Source: Bifidobacterium breve
GTDB lineage: Bacteria; Myxococcota_A; UBA796; SXON01
Length of the DNA stretch: 44,933 nt
Direction of reading: 5' to 3'
Assembly (NCBI GenBank): GCA_943328795.2
Contig: CALQBK020000019.1
Span: 1-44,933, forward strand
Shown here: positions 28,542 through 36,816 of the stretch, piece by piece
How the letters are laid out: the number at the start of each line of letters is the position of its first letter
Numbering within the stretch: position 1 is the stretch's first letter
Translations under genes and position numbers: made by a program
Notes under the pieces: generated by a model
Told to the model about the DNA's origin: nothing
What the model saw: only the letters and a program-made list of their open reading frames with translations
Database searches by the model: none

Positions 28542-29267
28542 CTAGTCCTCGTCGACGTCCCGGGGGCCGGGGCGCAGTAGGCGAGCCAGGCTCTCAACCT
28601 CTTCGGCGGCTACCGGGGTCTCGGTCCCATACCCCGCGGCGTCGTCCGGATCCCCGAGGGCGCGCAGGTCCTTCAGCGTCGGCAGATCCGCCAGGCTCCG
28701 CAGGCCAAAGAGCTCAAGGAACGCCGGCGTGGTCGCCCAGGCGAGCGGGCGCCCCGGCTCGTCCGAGCGGCCGTCCGCGCGCACGAGCCCTCGCTCGGCC
28801 AGCATCCGGAGCACGCCGCCGCAGTCGACGCCGCGGATGTCGTCCAGCACGCCCTTCGTGACCGGCTGTCGGAACGCGACGATAGCGAGCGTCTCGTTCG
28901 CCGCGCGCGTGAGGCGGAAGGGCTTTCCGCCACGCAGCGCCGCCACCCACACGGCGAGCCGAGCGTCCGTCCGGAGCTGCCAGCCGTCCCCGACCTGGGC
29001 GAGGCGGACGCCCGCGTTCGTGTGCAGGAGGCGGTGCTCGAGCGCGGCCAGCGCGCCGCTGACATGGCGCTCGGGTTGACCGAGGGCCGTCGAGAGCTGG
29101 TGCAGCGTGACGGGACCCGGGACCGCGAACAGGCAGGCCTCGACGGCGGCGACGATGCGGTCCAGTGGGCACTGCGCGCCGGTCACCGGCTCCGCGGGAG
29201 CCCCAGGGCGCAGCGAGACGACGTTCGGGAGGTCGACCTCCTCGCTCTCGTCGTCGTCGTCGCTCAC
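28542..29267 (-). CDS. scpB: Segregation and condensation protein ScpB
   Basis: This is the winged-helix kleisin partner of ScpA in the SMC complex that compacts chromosomes. The 241 residues include the characteristic ETLAIVAFRQPVTKGVLDDI followed by RGVD, and the late WATTPAFLELFGL. An acidic N-terminal tail of about 25 residues and an acidic C-terminus flank the two winged-helix domains. Its ATG overlaps the scpA stop by 4 bp (29264-29267), so ScpA and ScpB are made in coupled fashion. Confidence 0.94.
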   Translation of the reverse strand: MSDDDDESEEVDLPNVVSLRPGAPAEPVTGAQCPLDRIVAAVEACLFAVPGPVTLHQLSTALGQPERHVSGALAALEHRLLHTNAGVRLAQVGDGWQLRTDARLAVWVAALRGGKPFRLTRAANETLAIVAFRQPVTKGVLDDIRGVDCGGVLRMLAERGLVRADGRSDEPGRPLAWATTPAFLELFGLRSLADLPTLKDLRALGDPDDAAGYGTETPVAAEEVESLARLLRPGPRDVDED

Positions 29268-30073
29268 TCGTTCACCGGGTCGAGGTCAGCCTCGACGAGC
29301 GCGTGGGTGTCGACGTCCTCCGCCCGAACAAGCGCACGGATCCGAATCGAGCCGAGGTGGACGAGCTGCTTGATGTCGACATAGCCGCGCCGCGCCATCT
29401 CCAGGCACGCGAGGAAGGTGAAGACCTTCCGGGGACGGGTGGCCGCGATCGCGAGCAGCTCCCCGACCGTGTGCTCCGTGCCGTCCGACAGGTGGGTGAG
29501 CACCTCCCGGACGACGTCGACGAGCCGCATCGGCTCTCGCGTGACCTGGTGCACCGGCGCGGGGAGCGCGCGCTTGCCCGCGAGGTCGTAGTACAGGCGG
29601 AGCAGGCCAAACGCGTCCAGGTCGGTGTCGAGCGGCTGCTCCTCCGGCAGGATCGGCACCGGCGGGCGAGTGAAGACGTCCCGCCCCAGCCGCGGCATCG
29701 CGTCCAGGTCGAGCGCGCCTTGCCGGTACCGCTCGTACTCGAGCAGGCGGCGCTGCAGGCGTTCGCGGGGGTCGCCCTCCTCTTCGTCGTCGTCCGCCGG
29801 CCCCGGGGTCCGCGGGAGCAGCTCGCGGACCTTCAGCTGGCACAGGGTGGCCGCCATCAGGAGGTAGTCGCCTGCCTCATCGACGTCCACGACGTCGGAG
29901 TCGCGGAGCGCCGCCAGGTACGCATCGCAGATCCGGGCGACGGGGATGGCGCGCACATCGACACCTTCCCGGCGAACCAGGAAGAGGAGCAGGTCGAGCG
30001 GGCCGTCGTAGACGCCGATGTGAACGGCGGGAGCGACAAGCCTGGGCTCGGAGTGCGCGAGCGCGAGGGGCAT
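29264..30073 (-). CDS. scpA: Segregation and condensation protein ScpA (kleisin)
   Basis: This kleisin bridges the SMC head domains. The 269 residues start MPLALAHSEP and soon reach VYDGPLDLLLFLVRREGVDV, the conserved N-terminal block, then DYLLMAATLCQLKVRELLP and a C-terminal winged helix with FTFLACLEMARRGYV. ATG 30073 is preferred over a TTG at 30145, because the latter would lie inside a plausible promoter (30118-30145). It is followed by scpB with a 4-bp overlap. Confidence 0.94.
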   Translation of the reverse strand: MPLALAHSEPRLVAPAVHIGVYDGPLDLLLFLVRREGVDVRAIPVARICDAYLAALRDSDVVDVDEAGDYLLMAATLCQLKVRELLPRTPGPADDDEEEGDPRERLQRRLLEYERYRQGALDLDAMPRLGRDVFTRPPVPILPEEQPLDTDLDAFGLLRLYYDLAGKRALPAPVHQVTREPMRLVDVVREVLTHLSDGTEHTVGELLAIAATRPRKVFTFLACLEMARRGYVDIKQLVHLGSIRIRALVRAEDVDTHALVEADLDPVNE

Positions 30074-30117
30074 GGGAGGCCTGGGGGTGCCCTCGGGAAA
30101 GGGCAGGGGGGAGGTCA

Positions 30118-30145
30118 ATCGTATCAAATTCCTGCGTTCGCACAA
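30118..30145 (-). promoter_or_regulatory. Candidate promoter of scpAB
   Basis: Read on the minus strand: TTGTGC (30145-30140), 16 bases, TACGAT (30123-30118). The distance to the scpA ATG at 30073 is about 45 bases. The match to sigma70 boxes is moderate, but the local sequence is AT-richer than its surroundings. Confidence 0.4.
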
Positions 30146-30208
30146 GGCCTGGGATCGTCGCCGGGCTACTTTTGTTCGGGTTCACCGAGCATGCGCGCGC
30201 GCGTCGCC

Positions 30209-30230
30209 TTGACATCGCTTGCCGCTGCGA
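30209..30230 (+). promoter_or_regulatory. Candidate promoter of rpsT
   Basis: A perfect -35 box TTGACA lies at 30209-30214. The best -10-like hexamer, GATAGT, follows at a short spacing of 14 bases, so the -10 assignment is uncertain. The leader to ATG 30266 would be about 30 bases and carries GGAG at 30253-30256. Confidence 0.4.
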
Positions 30231-30265
30231 TAGTCGCGCGGGCTAACTTCACGGAGATTTTCGAC

Positions 30266-30535
30266 ATGGCTCATCACAAGGACGCGATCAAGCGCATTCG
30301 CACCAGTCAGGAAGCGCGCGCTCGCAACCGCGCCGGGCGTTCGCGCATGCGCACCCAGCTTCGCGACATCCGCGAGAAGATCGAGAGCGGCGACGCCGCG
30401 GCGGCGACGGCCTCGCTCCCCGCGACGATGTCCGAGCTCCAAAAGCTCGCTCGCAAGGGCGTCATCCACCGCAAGAACGCCGCGCGTCGGATCAGCCGCC
30501 TCGCCAAGGCGATCAAGGCGATCGAGCCCAAGTAG
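30266..30535 (+). CDS. rpsT: 30S ribosomal protein S20
   Basis: This 89-residue, very basic helical protein binds 16S rRNA early in 30S assembly. The sequence has the typical S20 form: MAHHKDAIKRIRTSQEARARNR at the start, SRMRT, and a C-terminal KGVIHRKNAARRISRLAK. ATG 30266 has GGAG upstream. It is transcribed alone between divergent scpA and convergent holA and is followed by a strong hairpin. Confidence 0.97.
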   Translation: MAHHKDAIKRIRTSQEARARNRAGRSRMRTQLRDIREKIESGDAAAATASLPATMSELQKLARKGVIHRKNAARRISRLAKAIKAIEPK

Positions 30536-30547
30536 GGCCGTAGCGCC

Positions 30548-30565
30548 CGACCGGCTCCCCGGTCG
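30548..30565 (+). other. Short hairpin after rpsT
   Basis: CGACCGG (30548-30554) and CCGGTCG (30559-30565) pair over 7 bp with loop CTCC. It precedes the stronger terminator at 30571 and may act with it. Confidence 0.4.
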
Positions 30566-30570
30566 TCGTT

Positions 30571-30610
30571 GAGCCTGGCGGGGTCTCTCGCCGGGCTCTT
30601 CGTCGTTCCG
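30571..30610. terminator. Terminator between rpsT and holA
   Basis: GAGCCTGGCG (30571-30580) and CGCCGGGCTC (30589-30598) form a 10-bp stem with one G-U pair and an 8-base loop, followed on the plus strand by TTCGTCGTT. It lies between two convergent genes and could serve both. Confidence 0.6.
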
Positions 30611-30618
30611 ACAACGGA

Positions 30619-31626
30619 TCAGAGCTCGGTGAGCCGGACGACCCACGCCTCAAACACCCGTCGGTCGCCGGCGCGTGACGAGTTCATCGCGCGGTTCACC
30701 GACGCGATCTCCTCCAACACCGCGGAGGGCGAGACCGGGCGCTTCTGCACCAGCGCGCGGATGGACTGCGCGGCGCGCGGGTGCATCCGCAGGCCCATTT
30801 GGGCCTCTGGGATGTTGCGGCGTAGGCCGTCTTGAAGGGTGAGCACCTGGCGCAGCTGCCAGGCGATCCCGCCGAGCAGCTTGTGGGGGGCTTCGCCGTC
30901 TTCGAGCAGCCGGTGGAGCGTCTCCAGCGCGCGGTCCCTGTCCCGCGCGATGATCGCGTTGGTGATCCCCCAGGAGTCGGCGTCCGCAGTAGAGACGCAG
31001 ACCTCGTCAACGACCGCTTCGGTCACCCGCCCTTTCTCTCCGACGAAGTTGGCGCACTTTTCGACGTCTGAGAGCAGGGTCGACAGGTCGTCGCCGGCCA
31101 GCGCTTGCAGCAGGTTGAGCGAGGCGGCGTCCAAGCTCACGCCCATCTCTTTCGCGCGGTCGCGAGCGAGCGCCGCACGTCCGCTGGCGTCGAGTTCGAG
31201 CTTCAACACCACGCCCGTCTTCTTCACGGCGTTCTGGATGCGCACGCCGCGGTCCGCCCCGCCGACGGCCGCCGGGAACTTCTCGCCGGTGATGACCAGC
31301 ACCGTGCTGTCGACGGGGGCTTGGGCGTAAACGAGGAGGGCTTCGAGCAGCGCAACGTTGGCGTCCTCGACCTGGCGGATCACCACGAGCCGGCGCGCGG
31401 CCATCATCGGCGCGGTGCGGACGCTGTCGGCGAAGCCCATGGGGTCGGCGTCGGCGGACGAGCCCGCGGTGTAGGTCGAGTCGTTGAACGCTGCCACGGG
31501 GCCAGACACGATCGCCGCGCGGATCCGCGCGACCGCTTGCCGGCGGAGCATGCTCTCGCCGCCGACGACGACGTAGATCGGCGCGGGGTTCTGAAGGCCG
31601 ACGGCGAGCGCTTCCAGCAGGTCCAT
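30619..31626 (-). CDS. holA: DNA polymerase III delta subunit
   Basis: This is the clamp-loader subunit that opens the beta clamp. The 335-residue protein has the family layout: an N-terminal AAA-like domain without a P-loop (PIYVVVGGESMLRRQAVARI; MAARRLVVIRQVE), the central VLKLELDASG…ALARDRAKEMG and a helical collar domain with ALAGDDLSTLLSDVEKC and GGIAWQLRQVLTLQD. ATG 31626 (MDLLEAL) is preferred over a start 33 bases upstream. It is a single gene, convergent with rpsT and divergent from hppA. Confidence 0.92.
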   Translation of the reverse strand: MDLLEALAVGLQNPAPIYVVVGGESMLRRQAVARIRAAIVSGPVAAFNDSTYTAGSSADADPMGFADSVRTAPMMAARRLVVIRQVEDANVALLEALLVYAQAPVDSTVLVITGEKFPAAVGGADRGVRIQNAVKKTGVVLKLELDASGRAALARDRAKEMGVSLDAASLNLLQALAGDDLSTLLSDVEKCANFVGEKGRVTEAVVDEVCVSTADADSWGITNAIIARDRDRALETLHRLLEDGEAPHKLLGGIAWQLRQVLTLQDGLRRNIPEAQMGLRMHPRAAQSIRALVQKRPVSPSAVLEEIASVNRAMNSSRAGDRRVFEAWVVRLTEL

Positions 31627-31822
31627 GCGCTGGGGGTAACGCGCGGAGCCGGGGGCCAACGGGCGCCACGGGCGGCCGCCGGCCGGGTGTGGTCGAGGTC
31701 ACGCAGGGGCTGTTGGGCGCGGCTTTGGCGGCGTTTGGGGTTGCCGAGAGGCCGCGGACGTGACAAAGGGAGCCGCCCGAAATCGACCGGTGATCGACCG
31801 GCCCCGCTGACGCCCGCCCTGG

Positions 31823-33928
31823 ATGGAACGCTCGATGCAGAACCTGGAACTTTGGACCAAGCTACCCGTCGCCGCCAGCGTCGTCGGACTCGTGGTCGCG
31901 GTGTACTTCTACCAGCGGGTCAAGGGGTTGCCGGAGGGCAACGAGACCATGCGCCGGATCGCGGGGTACATCCGCGAAGGGTCGATGGCGTTCTTGGCGC
32001 GCGAGTACAAGGTGCTCGCGGCCTACTCCGTGGTCGTGTTCGCAGCGCTCGCCTGGGCAATCTCGCCGGTCGCCGGCGGCTGGTTCCTCGCGGGCGCGTT
32101 CCTCTCGCTCTTCGCCGGCTTCATCGGCATGAAGGCCGCGACGTTCGCGAACGTCCGCACCGCGCAAGCGGCCGCCGGGGAGCACAACCCCCGCGCGAAC
32201 GCCCTGCTCACCGCGCTCGACGGCGGGGCCGTCATGGGCCTGTGCGTCGCGGCGCTCTCGCTGCTCGGGCTCTCTGCGGTCTACGCCGTGCACGTCGGCA
32301 CCGACCAGCTCGGGCCCAACCTGCACGCCTTCGCGGTCGGCGCGTCCTCCATCGCGCTGTTCGCGCGCATCGGCGGCGGCATCTACACGAAGGCCGCAGA
32401 CGTCGGCGCGGACATCGCGGGCAAGGTCATCGAGAACATCCCCGAGGACGACCCCCGCAACCCCGGCGTCATCGCCGACAACGTCGGTGACAACGTCGGC
32501 GACGTCGCGGGCATGGGCGCGGACATCTACGAGTCCTTGGTCGCCGCGGTGGTGGCCACGATGGCCATCGGGCTCACCGCCCCCCAGGCCTCGATCGACA
32601 CGCTGCTCACGAACACCGCGGGGCTGGACGCACGCGCAGCGGCCGTCGCCCTGCCGCTGATCCTCTCCGGCATCGGCCTCGTGGTCAGCATCTTCGCGAT
32701 CTTCGCGGCCCGCATGATGCGCAACAGCGCGCCTGCGGTCGTGCTCCGCGCCGCGATGGTGCTCCCGCCGGTCGTGCTCGTCGGAATCACGGCCGCGGTC
32801 CTCCCGATCTTCAGCATCAGCCAAAACGTCACCGTCGCGCTCGCGGCGGGTGCGCTTGGCGGCGCGGCGATCGGCCTCATCACCGAGTACTACACGGGGT
32901 CCTACAACCCGGTGAAGCGTGTTGCCGAGGCCGCCATGACCGGCGCCGGCACCAACGTGATCCGCGGCATGGCTGTCGGCATGGAGTCGGTCGGCGTTTG
33001 CCTCCTGCTCGTCGCTGCGGTCGCGTTCGTCGCGAACGCCCAGATGGGTCTGCTGGGGCTCTACGGCATCGCGCTCGCGGCCGTCGGCATGCTCGGCGGC
33101 ACCGCGATCGTCATGACTGTGGACGCGTACGGGCCGGTATCGGACAACGCCGGCGGCATCGCCGAGATGGCCGGGCTCGACCCGCGCGTCCGCGAGATCA
33201 CCGACGAGCTCGACGCCGTCGGGAACACCACCGCGGCGATCGGCAAGGGCTTCGCGATCGGCTCCGCGACGCTCACCGTCATGGCGCTGTTCTCCGCGTT
33301 CAGCCTCGAGGTGAACCACACCCGCGAGGTCGCCCACATGCCGGCGATGAACCTCTCGCTCGACAACCCGCAAATCCTGATCGGCCTGCTCATCGGCGCG
33401 GTGATGCCCTTCATCGTCGGCGCGAGCACGATGCTCGCCGTCGGCAAGGCGGCGGGCGCCATCGTCGTCGAGATCAAGCGCCAGTTCGACACCATCCCGG
33501 GCCTCCGCGAAGGCACGGCTGAGCCGCAGCCCAGCGCCATCGTAGACATCGCGACGACCGCCGCGCTCTCGCAGATGATCCTGCCCGGGCTCACGGCTGT
33601 CCTCGGCCCCGTGCTCGTCGGCTTCACGCTCGGCCCGGCGGCGCTGGCAGGCACGTTGGCAGGTGCGCTCGCGGTCGGCGCGTCGCTGTCGCTCTTCATG
33701 GCGAACGCGGGCGGGTCCTGGGACAACGCGAAGAAGTACATCGAGAAGGGCGGCATCCCCGGTCACCCCAAGCGGTCCGACACGCACAAGGCCGCGGTGG
33801 TCGGCGACACCGTCGGCGACCCCTTCAAGGACACGTCGGGCCCCGGCGTCGCGATCCTCATCAAGGTCATGAGCGTCGTCAGCCTGCTCATCGCCCAGCT
33901 CGTCGCACTGCACTCGATCTTCGGGTAG
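31823..33928 (+). CDS. hppA: Membrane-bound proton (or sodium) pumping pyrophosphatase, K+-dependent type
   Basis: This polytopic pump hydrolyses cytosolic pyrophosphate and exports cations. The 701 residues have about 16 helices. The active-site block TKAADVGADIAGKVIENIPEDDPRN with DNVGDNVGD (219-227) is intact, as are the later DAYGPVSDNAGGIAE and the C-terminal GDTVGDPFKDTSGP. The K+-dependence motif reads GNTTAAIGKG: Ala471 and Gly474 occupy the positions where K+-independent pumps have Lys and Thr, so this enzyme should need K+. ATG 31823 or 31835 could be the start. It is followed by a strong terminator. The 196 bases before it show no clear promoter, only the direct repeat ATCGACCGG at 31782 and 31793. 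Confidence 0.97.
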   Translation: MERSMQNLELWTKLPVAASVVGLVVAVYFYQRVKGLPEGNETMRRIAGYIREGSMAFLAREYKVLAAYSVVVFAALAWAISPVAGGWFLAGAFLSLFAGFIGMKAATFANVRTAQAAAGEHNPRANALLTALDGGAVMGLCVAALSLLGLSAVYAVHVGTDQLGPNLHAFAVGASSIALFARIGGGIYTKAADVGADIAGKVIENIPEDDPRNPGVIADNVGDNVGDVAGMGADIYESLVAAVVATMAIGLTAPQASIDTLLTNTAGLDARAAAVALPLILSGIGLVVSIFAIFAARMMRNSAPAVVLRAAMVLPPVVLVGITAAVLPIFSISQNVTVALAAGALGGAAIGLITEYYTGSYNPVKRVAEAAMTGAGTNVIRGMAVGMESVGVCLLLVAAVAFVANAQMGLLGLYGIALAAVGMLGGTAIVMTVDAYGPVSDNAGGIAEMAGLDPRVREITDELDAVGNTTAAIGKGFAIGSATLTVMALFSAFSLEVNHTREVAHMPAMNLSLDNPQILIGLLIGAVMPFIVGASTMLAVGKAAGAIVVEIKRQFDTIPGLREGTAEPQPSAIVDIATTAALSQMILPGLTAVLGPVLVGFTLGPAALAGTLAGALAVGASLSLFMANAGGSWDNAKKYIEKGGIPGHPKRSDTHKAAVVGDTVGDPFKDTSGPGVAILIKVMSVVSLLIAQLVALHSIFG

Positions 33929-33941
33929 TCGACCCCAAGCG

Positions 33942-33982
33942 CGAACCCCGTGGCGTCACCGCCGCGGGGTTCGTCGCGTTTT
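33942..33982 (+). terminator. Intrinsic terminator of hppA
   Basis: A 14-bp stem (33942-33955 with 33960-33973; one T-G pair) and a 4-base loop TCAC are followed by TCGCGTTTT. An eight-base G run (33983-33990) comes next. It is among the clearest terminators in the window. Confidence 0.85.
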
Positions 33983-34032
33983 GGGGGGGGCCGGTGTGTC
34001 GCGGGTGTCTCACGGGGTTTTCGGCGTTGGGC

Positions 34033-34521
34033 CTACCCCGGCACGTTCGCCGCCACCCACTCCCGGATGTTCGCCGCGGCGTCGCTGACCGTCACTCGCT
34101 CTCCCCAGTACAAGGGCGCGATCTCGACCCAAGCCGCACTTACTTCGTCGGTGCGCTCGCCGGGCCGGAGCGCGAACGCTTGGTCCTGTGCGCTCGGCAT
34201 CGCTCGAAGCTGTCGGTCCTCCATCATCTCCGTGATCAGGGCAGCGAGCCCACCCGGGACCGGCGGGAGGGCAGGCAGCGCGGCGATGATGCTCGCGGCG
34301 TCCTCGTAGTGTCGCACGAACGCCCGCCCTGCCAGGTCCGCGCGAGGCCAGCGCCGGCTGATTGCGTCGAGCTTCTCCAGCAGGGTGACGGCGGGATGGA
34401 GTGCCCAGAGGACGTGGGTGATCCAGTGGTCTTTTTCGATCTGGCCGGGCTGGATGTCGAGGCGCTCGGCCAGCCCCGAAACGACCTGGCCAAAGTCGGG
34501 ATCGTCGTGAGGAAATTTCAC
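34033..34521 (-). CDS. AbiEii-like toxin remnant lacking the nucleotidyltransferase core
   Basis: This 162-residue protein begins like an AbiEii/AbiGii toxin: IEKDHWITHVLWAL (28-41), the usual EKDxWVxxxLxxL helix. Normally about 100 residues with the GGTSL and SxDxD nucleotidyltransferase motifs follow. Here the sequence jumps to PAVTLLEKLDAI (43-54) and VRHYEDA (69-75), which belong to the C-terminal half. The frame is intact, so the deletion is in-frame, but no catalytic Asp cluster remains. The toxin should be inactive, or the residue serves another role. It overlaps the antitoxin-like gene by ATGA. Family length is usually near 300. Confidence 0.75.
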   Translation of the reverse strand: MKFPHDDPDFGQVVSGLAERLDIQPGQIEKDHWITHVLWALHPAVTLLEKLDAISRRWPRADLAGRAFVRHYEDAASIIAALPALPPVPGGLAALITEMMEDRQLRAMPSAQDQAFALRPGERTDEVSAAWVEIAPLYWGERVTVSDAAANIREWVAANVPG

Positions 34522-35099
34522 GCGGCGTGCCGAGAAGCGGCGACTGCCGCGAGGATGCGCTCACGCTCCGCCGGGTGGGCAAACTCCTCAGCCATCTCGG
34601 CGAGGCGATCGGCGTCGAAGCGTCCCGAGCGCAACGCACGAACCAACAGCCCGTCCATGCCGCTGGTGTCTTCGCCCATGTGCCGCTCATTGTTGAAAAG
34701 ATCGACGATGTACCACTCGATCGGGGTGGGGTTCGGGAACCCGACGCGCCGGAACCAGTACCGATGACCGGCCACACGAACGATCCCGCTGCGCTCTTGG
34801 TTGTAGACGAGCGTGACCGCGAACATCTGCGTCGTCCCGAGGTTGAGCGCGTTCCAAACGTACGGACCGGTGATCAGGAAGTCGTTACTGCCCAGAAAGG
34901 CCCGCAGCAATTCCTCGGTGCGCGGCGGTACTGGCCCGAACGTCGTGGACCGGGGGACGTAGTACAGGCCGTGGCTCGGCTGACACAGGACACCCTCCGC
35001 GACCAGACGCTTGGCCCAGCGGGACGGGTTCGAGCTGAACTCGCGCAGCTCGTGCGTGCGGTAGACGCGGCCGGGGGTCATGGCGGGAGGGGCGTTCAT
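34518..35099 (-). CDS. AbiEi/DUF6088-like antitoxin, winged-helix DNA-binding
   Basis: This is a protein of about 193 residues with an N-terminal winged helix (VYRTHELREFSSNPSRWAKRLVAEGVL) and the wing GLYYVPRSTTFGPVPP, the motif of AbiEi-type antitoxins that bind their own promoter. The C-terminal half is the partner domain. The start is uncertain: ATGs lie at 35123, 35099 and 35081; 35099 (MNAPPAMTP) is listed. It is translationally coupled to the gutted toxin gene downstream. Together they form a type IV AbiE locus in which only the repressor looks whole. Confidence 0.75.
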   Translation of the reverse strand: MNAPPAMTPGRVYRTHELREFSSNPSRWAKRLVAEGVLCQPSHGLYYVPRSTTFGPVPPRTEELLRAFLGSNDFLITGPYVWNALNLGTTQMFAVTLVYNQERSGIVRVAGHRYWFRRVGFPNPTPIEWYIVDLFNNERHMGEDTSGMDGLLVRALRSGRFDADRLAEMAEEFAHPAERERILAAVAASRHAA

Positions 35100-35238
35100 C
35101 GAATCACCGGAAGAAACATACACGCACGGAGAGAAAGCGTCGAGGGCTCCGGCCCCTGCGGAGGCGCACCCGCTTCGGCTCGACGCCGCCTTCGCGCCCG
35201 CACGCTACATTCCGAGAGCAGCATGAGGCCTGATTCCG

Positions 35239-36768
35239 GTGCCTGCCCCCGCTCCCCACAAGATCTTCGAGGCCCTGGGGCTCGCCCCGTTCACCCTTGA
35301 CGGCTTCTACCCTTCGCGGGATCCGTCGCTCTTCCACTGGATGGTCCTCGTCCTCGTTGAGGCGGGCGCACCGATGACCATGGAGGCCATCGTGCGACGG
35401 CTCACCGACCTCGACGTCGAGGCCAACACGGGCGATCTCGCCTACTCCTTACGCAAGGCCTGGCACGGGCTCAAGCCGGTCTACCAGGAGTCCAGCGGAC
35501 TGTTCGGGCTTGAGTTGGCGGACTGGCATGTCGGCCACATCGTCCGGGAGTCGGGGATCGTGAAGGCGCCGGACCACGTGGCGCCGCCCGAGCCCAAGAT
35601 CCCCGGCCCCGACGATCCAGTGACCGTGGAGGAGATGGAGGCGCTCTGCGAGGGCGGGATCTCCTCATCATTCTCGAACCTCCGGACAACGGCCGGATTG
35701 CTGGAAGCCCTTGGGTGCGGCCTGACTATCGACGAGGCGAACGCCTGGATCGGCGAGCGACTGAAGTACGGGCTCTTTCGGCTCCGATTGATCGGAGTCC
35801 GGGGCTGGCGGTCGGATCTCGTCACCATGGAGGGCGAAAAGCTCGTGCTCAACGGGCGCTCCCTCGACCTCCCCGCGATGCGACGCGCCATCCACGCGTG
35901 TGTCCATCCCCGTCTCATCCGCAAGGCCCAGCAGCTTGAGTGGGCGAGGGGCGAGGCTGACCGAGAGGCCGCAAGGGCCGTCGAGGGGCTACGACAGGCG
36001 GAGGTCGCCGCGAAGCAGCGCCGCGCGATCATCCACCTGGTGCCCGCTTCGGTCGAGCCAGCCGCGGGCGTGATCCTCGACGTCGAGGCGCGCACGGTCA
36101 CCACCTTCACGAGCCTGGAAGATCTGCGGGGTGCGACGTGCCTTGCCGGGTTCGACGCGGTCATCGGCTTGGACGTTAGGAACGCCCTGCTCGCCCTCGG
36201 CGTGGATCCGGGGCCCTTCAGGCTCGTTGACCTCGCGCCGCCGCAAAAGACGCGGAAGATCAACAAGTCGGGCCGCAAGCTCACCATCGACACGGACCTG
36301 CTGATGAAGGGCTCGGTCGGCATGTCCATGGGGGATCCCGATCGCATCGCCCGGTACCTTCAAGAGGGTGATCATCGGCACCTGCGCGCGCGCCTGGAGT
36401 CCGACGCGAAGTCGCTATACGCCTACTACATGTACGGGCGGCTGCACGGCCATGTGCGCTTGCGGTGGGGATTCCTGGACGACAGCCTCGCCGTAGAGTG
36501 GAGGTTGCCCGGCGAGGACTCGCTCCACGAGATTCTCTCCCAAGCCGAACGGGACCGGAGAGAGGTGGAGGTCGTCGTGGGCAGCGCCCCAGGGTGGGAG
36601 GAACCGTGGTCGAGGATGCAGGTCGGGCTGGTGCGGCGCGAGGGGCAGTGGAGCCCACCCACCGTGCAATTGGGCGGCCGAGTCGTCCCCGCTGATGAGG
36701 TCCAAGCCGCGCGTCTTGGCGGGCTCCTGCCCTCCAAGGAATCAAGTCCGTCGTCGGGCAATCCCTGA
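35239..36768 (+). CDS. Orphan protein with HARE-HTH-like winged helix and possible decayed exonuclease fold
   Basis: This 509-residue protein has no family I can name with certainty. Residues about 30-95 (HWMVLVLVEAGAPMTMEAIV … SGLFGLEL) resemble a HARE-HTH/HB1 winged helix, found in restriction and chromatin proteins. Residues about 265-425 carry ILDVEART, FDAVIGLDV, DTDLLMKG and a late Tyr-rich helix (LYAYYMYGRLHGHV), an order like DEDD 3'-5' exonucleases (iFDiEt, vGfN, D, Y-x3-D), although several acidic residues are not in place. A charged helical linker (about 225-260) joins the two. Start GTG 35239. It sits next to the AbiE remnant, has weaker GC3 bias, and may be an acquired defence-type gene. 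Confidence 0.7.
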   Translation: MPAPAPHKIFEALGLAPFTLDGFYPSRDPSLFHWMVLVLVEAGAPMTMEAIVRRLTDLDVEANTGDLAYSLRKAWHGLKPVYQESSGLFGLELADWHVGHIVRESGIVKAPDHVAPPEPKIPGPDDPVTVEEMEALCEGGISSSFSNLRTTAGLLEALGCGLTIDEANAWIGERLKYGLFRLRLIGVRGWRSDLVTMEGEKLVLNGRSLDLPAMRRAIHACVHPRLIRKAQQLEWARGEADREAARAVEGLRQAEVAAKQRRAIIHLVPASVEPAAGVILDVEARTVTTFTSLEDLRGATCLAGFDAVIGLDVRNALLALGVDPGPFRLVDLAPPQKTRKINKSGRKLTIDTDLLMKGSVGMSMGDPDRIARYLQEGDHRHLRARLESDAKSLYAYYMYGRLHGHVRLRWGFLDDSLAVEWRLPGEDSLHEILSQAERDRREVEVVVGSAPGWEEPWSRMQVGLVRREGQWSPPTVQLGGRVVPADEVQAARLGGLLPSKESSPSSGNP

Positions 36769-36801
36769 TGCCCCTCAGGAATGATTCTGACGTCCATAAT
36801 C

Positions 36802-36816
36802 GTAGGTTTAACCTAC
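36802..36816. terminator. Perfect palindrome between convergent genes
   Basis: GTAGGTT (36802-36808) and AACCTAC (36810-36816) flank a single T and include the stop codon of the acyl-CoA dehydrogenase gene. The stem would need its inner pairs open to form a loop, and no long T-run follows, so termination of both convergent genes is possible but weakly supported. Confidence 0.35.

Noticed and set aside
31627-31822. Direct repeat ATCGACCGG before hppA as an operator
   Set aside because: Only two 9-base copies 11 bases apart in GC-rich DNA; too weak without a promoter nearby.
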